This document shows positions 61,837 through 64,000 of a stretch of DNA of 64,000 bases, in pieces. Position 1 is the first letter of the stretch, and every line of letters begins with the position of its first letter. Below the pieces are notes generated by a model that saw only the letters and a list, made by a program, of their open reading frames with translations, was not told the DNA's origin and ran no database searches. The stretch comes from Paraburkholderia sp. LEh10. GTDB lineage: Bacteria; Pseudomonadota; Gammaproteobacteria; Burkholderiales; Burkholderiaceae. The stretch covers positions 46,009-110,008 of the forward strand of contig NZ_JAGIPX010000021.1 in NCBI RefSeq assembly GCF_017814945.1. Direction: 5' to 3'. Both the position numbers and the translations under genes were made by a program.

Positions 61837-62293
61837 ATGCTGATTCGCTGGTTGCTGGCCGCTGTTCATCTGCTGGGTTATGGGTTCGCGCGCGTCAATC
61901 ATCGCGCGCACACGGGCGCTGCGCCGGCTCTCCGGGCAGGCGGATTTGTCGCGCGTCTTTCTCGCGGATAACGGTTGGGGTGTCACGGCCGTCATTCTGA
62001 TCGTCACGGGCTTGATGCGCGTGTTCGGCGGATTGGAGAAGGGCGCGGATTACTATCTTCACGAACCGCTCTTTCATATCAAGATGGCGGCGCTCGTGCT
62101 GATCCTGATTCTCGAAGTCGCGCCGATGATGACGCTGATCCGCTGGCGTATCGCCGAAAGGAAAGGCGATACGCCGGACCTGTCGCGCGCCGGACGCTTT
62201 GCGCGCATCGGCCATTGGCAATCCATTCTGCTGGTCGTAATGGTCTTTGCCGCGTCGGGCATGGCGCGCGGCGTCGGGGCGAGTACGTCCTGA
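61837..62293 (+). pseudogene. Frameshifted DUF2214 membrane protein
   Basis: ATG 61837 with strong GGAGGTG starts MLIRWLLAAVHLLGYGFA, but the frame then fails and ends at 61971. The frame one base on continues the family sequence: SIIARTRALRRLSGQADLSRVFLADNGWG, IVTGLMRVFGGLEKGADYY, IKMAALVLILILEVAPMMTLIRWR, and GHWQSILLVVMVFAASGMARG. The switch lies in the GCGCGCG run at about 61887-61893, consistent with loss of two bases. Joined, about 152 residues with four membrane segments. It could also be a sequencing error. Confidence 0.75.
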
Positions 62294-62452
62294 TTCGTGC
62301 CGGCGCTGTCGGCGAGGCCACGGGACGCCGCCGGCAGTGCGGCGGACGGCGAGGGTGACGCGTGTGCCGATCCGTTTGAGCGAAGCGAACGCGGATATGC
62401 AACGAGATCGGGGATGCCGCGAAGCAAGCGGCAAAGAAGCAAAAGCGAAGGC

Positions 62453-62488
62453 AAAAGAAAAAGGCCCGAACGTTTCCGTCCGGGCCTT
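62453..62488 (-). terminator. Terminator after tRNA-Val
   Basis: Stem AAGGCCCG (62461-62468) with CGGGCCTT (62481-62488), followed on the minus strand by TTTTTCTTTT. Confidence 0.85.
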
Positions 62489-62502
62489 CTTTTCTTCGAA
62501 TC

Positions 62503-62577
62503 TGGTGGGTAGTACTGGGATCGAACCAGTGACCCCTGCCGTGTGAAGGCAGTGCTCTACCGCTGAGCTAACCACCC
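62503..62577 (-). tRNA. tRNA-Val (CAC)
   Basis: 75 nt with encoded CCA. Acceptor GGGTGGT/ACTACCC, anticodon stem CTGCC/GGCAG with loop TTCACAC, so anticodon CAC, reading GTG codons. Confidence 0.95.
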
Positions 62578-62625
62578 GAAGAGCTGTGCATTATGTCAGG
62601 TCTTTTCGGCTTCGACAAGTACTTT

Positions 62626-63375
62626 TTAAGCGATTTGCGTATCGGCGGTTGCCGATGCGTCTTCCGCCATGGGCTGCATGCGCCATACGCTGGTTCCCTT
62701 CAGCGACTTGTCGAGCCCGTCGAGCAGCGCTTCATGTTCGGCGAGCTCATCGTCGGTGGCGGGGAGCACGATGAGTTCGAGCGTGTCGAGCTTCACGCCT
62801 TTCGCGCCCCCGGCGCCACCCGACGCCGCTTCGCCGATCATGTCGATTACGAGGCTTTCCTGGCCGCGCGTCATCGCGAGGTACACCTCGGCGAGCAGTT
62901 CCGAGTCGAGCAACGCGCCGTGCAGCGTCCGGTGCGCGTTGCTGATGCCGAAGCGGTCGCACAGCGCGTCGAGCGAGTTGCGCTTGCCGGGGAACATCGA
63001 CTTCGCCCGCACGAGCGTATCGATCACCTCGCCGCAATGCTCGGTGAACGGCGGCAGACCGAGCAGCGAGAACTCGGCATCGAGAAAGCCGATATCGAAC
63101 GGCGCGTTGTGAATGATGATTTCCGCGTCCTTGACGAAATCGCGCAGCGCGTCGGCGATTTCCGCGAACTTCGGCTTGTCGCTCAGGAACTCTGTCGTCA
63201 GGCCGTGGACGGCCAGCGCGCCCGGGTCGCTGTCGCGCTCGGGGTTGACATAAAAGTGCAGGTTGTTGCCCGTCAGCCGGCGATTGATCAGCTCGACGCA
63301 GCCAATTTCGATGATGCGGTCGCCGCTTCTCGCATTCAGTCCCGTCGTTTCCGTATCGAGGATAATTTGACGCAT
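62626..63375 (-). CDS. dnaQ: DNA polymerase III epsilon subunit
   Basis: 249 residues. Proofreading 3'-5' exonuclease of the replicative polymerase. Exo I ILDTETTGLNARSGDRIIEIG (residues 5-25, DxE), Exo II HNAPFDIGFLDAE, Exo III HRTLHGALLDSELLAEVY with the catalytic His and Asp. C-terminal tail binds the alpha subunit. It follows rnhA on the same strand, as in many proteobacteria. Confidence 0.97.
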   Translation of the reverse strand: MRQIILDTETTGLNARSGDRIIEIGCVELINRRLTGNNLHFYVNPERDSDPGALAVHGLTTEFLSDKPKFAEIADALRDFVKDAEIIIHNAPFDIGFLDAEFSLLGLPPFTEHCGEVIDTLVRAKSMFPGKRNSLDALCDRFGISNAHRTLHGALLDSELLAEVYLAMTRGQESLVIDMIGEAASGGAGGAKGVKLDTLELIVLPATDDELAEHEALLDGLDKSLKGTSVWRMQPMAEDASATADTQIA

Positions 63376-63422
63376 GTCGGAGTTTGTCTGCCTGTGTTGA
63401 TGCGTGTAAAAGCTGGAAGCCG

Positions 63423-63869
63423 TCAGAGATCGGAGAGGCTCGCTACGCCGCGATTCGCGAGTTCATCGGCGCGTTCGTTCTCCGGGTGACCCGCGTGGCC
63501 CCGGACCCAGCGCCACTCCAGTTCATGCTGCTGCGCGAGCGCGTCGAGCCGTTTCCAGAGGTCGGCGTTCTTCACGGGCGCCTTCGCCGCCGTCATCCAG
63601 TTTTTCTTCTTCCAGCCGTGGATCCATTCGCTGATGCCTTTCTGGACATACTGGGAATCCGTGTGCACGACGGCTTTGCATGGGCGCTTCAGCGCTTCGA
63701 GCGCGGCGATCACGGCCATCAGTTCCATCCGGTTGTTCGTCGTGTTCGCTTCGCCGCCGAACAGCTCTTTTTCCTGCGCGCCATAGCGCAGCAGCGCGCC
63801 CCAGCCGCCGGGGCCGGGATTGCCCTTGCAGGCTCCGTCGGTGAAAATTTCGATCTGGTCAGAACTCAT
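63423..63869 (-). CDS. rnhA: Ribonuclease HI
   Basis: 148 residues. Cuts RNA in RNA-DNA hybrids. Asp10 in IFTDGACKGNPGPGGWG, Glu in NRMELMAVIAALEAL, Asp in VVHTDSQYVQKGI and Asp in NERADELANRG form the active site. Its ATG overlaps the stop of the upstream methyltransferase gene (ATGA). Confidence 0.98.
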   Translation of the reverse strand: MSSDQIEIFTDGACKGNPGPGGWGALLRYGAQEKELFGGEANTTNNRMELMAVIAALEALKRPCKAVVHTDSQYVQKGISEWIHGWKKKNWMTAAKAPVKNADLWKRLDALAQQHELEWRWVRGHAGHPENERADELANRGVASLSDL

Positions 63870-64000
63870 TGTGTGTTGTTGCGTGTATTGGGCGTGGCGG
63901 CGGGGGTGAGGCCGGCCGCCAGCACCGGCTTCTTGACTTTCAGCGGACCGACGAGGCGCATGCCGCGCACGCGCTTGATCGCAGTAACCATGTAGACGGC
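63866..64000 (-). CDS. SAM-dependent methyltransferase, C-terminal end only
   Basis: The last 44 codons of a gene that enters from beyond the window, ending AVYMVTAIKRVRGMRLVGPL...NTRNNTQ. The TAIKRVRGMRLVGP stretch is typical of the class I methyltransferase that precedes rnhA in Burkholderiales. The catalytic part lies outside. Confidence 0.65.
   Translation of the reverse strand, partial: AVYMVTAIKRVRGMRLVGPLKVKKPVLAAGLTPAATPNTRNNTQ

Overview
The window looks like a housekeeping stretch of chromosome 1 of a Burkholderia sensu lato species, most likely Paraburkholderia or a close relative. The grounds are high GC, beta-proteobacterial gene order (rpoE-rseA-rseB-mucD-lepA-lepB-rnc-era-recO-pdxJ-acpS-nagZ; yceD-rpmF-plsX-fabHDG-acpP-fabF), an EF-P/EarP pair with Arg32 in EF-P, and very long alanine/proline or lysine-rich tails on RNase E and RNase III. 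The genus call is inference from family knowledge; no database search was possible.

Layout. 1-7.1 kb: two tRNA-Asn copies, ferredoxin fdxA, pncB, an isolated lutC-type gene, an ion antiporter, a 2-hydroxyacid dehydrogenase and rmuC. 7.2-11.2 kb (minus): an acetyltransferase, a small membrane protein and the molybdenum-cofactor genes moaA-mobA-moeA. 11.3-20 kb: RNase E (minus) divergent from rluC, a HAD phosphatase, a Rieske protein and sppA; then a tetrapyrrole-methylase-family protein and maf (minus). 20.1-27.3 kb: yceD-rpmF and the fatty-acid synthesis cluster. 27.3-40.8 kb: a YgfX-like protein, the sigma-E envelope-stress operon, the elongation factor lepA, signal peptidase, RNase III, era, recO, pdxJ, acpS and nagZ. 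40.9-45 kb (minus): a sigma-54-type response regulator, a CsbD-like protein, efp and earP. 45-47.9 kb: a complete group II intron encoding a reverse transcriptase/HNH protein. 48-51.6 kb: uvrC, pgsA, two tRNA-Gly and tRNA-Cys. 51.7-64 kb: elaA, a sco-PCuAC-ctaG copper/oxidase assembly cluster in which ctaG is broken, trehalose synthesis otsBA, an ABC exporter, a family 4 glycosyltransferase, an uncharacterised membrane protein, a frameshifted DUF2214 gene, tRNA-Val, dnaQ, rnhA and the end of a methyltransferase gene.

How genes work together. AcpS, near the sigma-E block, activates AcpP, which feeds FabD/FabH/FabG/FabF, and PlsX draws from the same acyl-ACP pool. RpoE, RseA, RseB and MucD form one signal-release circuit. 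EarP glycosylates EF-P. Sco, PCuAC and CtaG normally deliver copper to cytochrome oxidase.

The most noteworthy signals are the group II intron, whose exon-binding sequences match its 5' flank and which sits in the short divergent gap between earP and uvrC; a ctaG gene carrying three small frame-disrupting lesions, including an exact 8-bp tandem duplication; a DUF2214 gene broken by an indel in a GC repeat; a response regulator with GAFGGA in place of GAFTGA; and a probable leaderless rnc transcript. I found no prophage, CRISPR array, defence island or clear novel multi-gene system.
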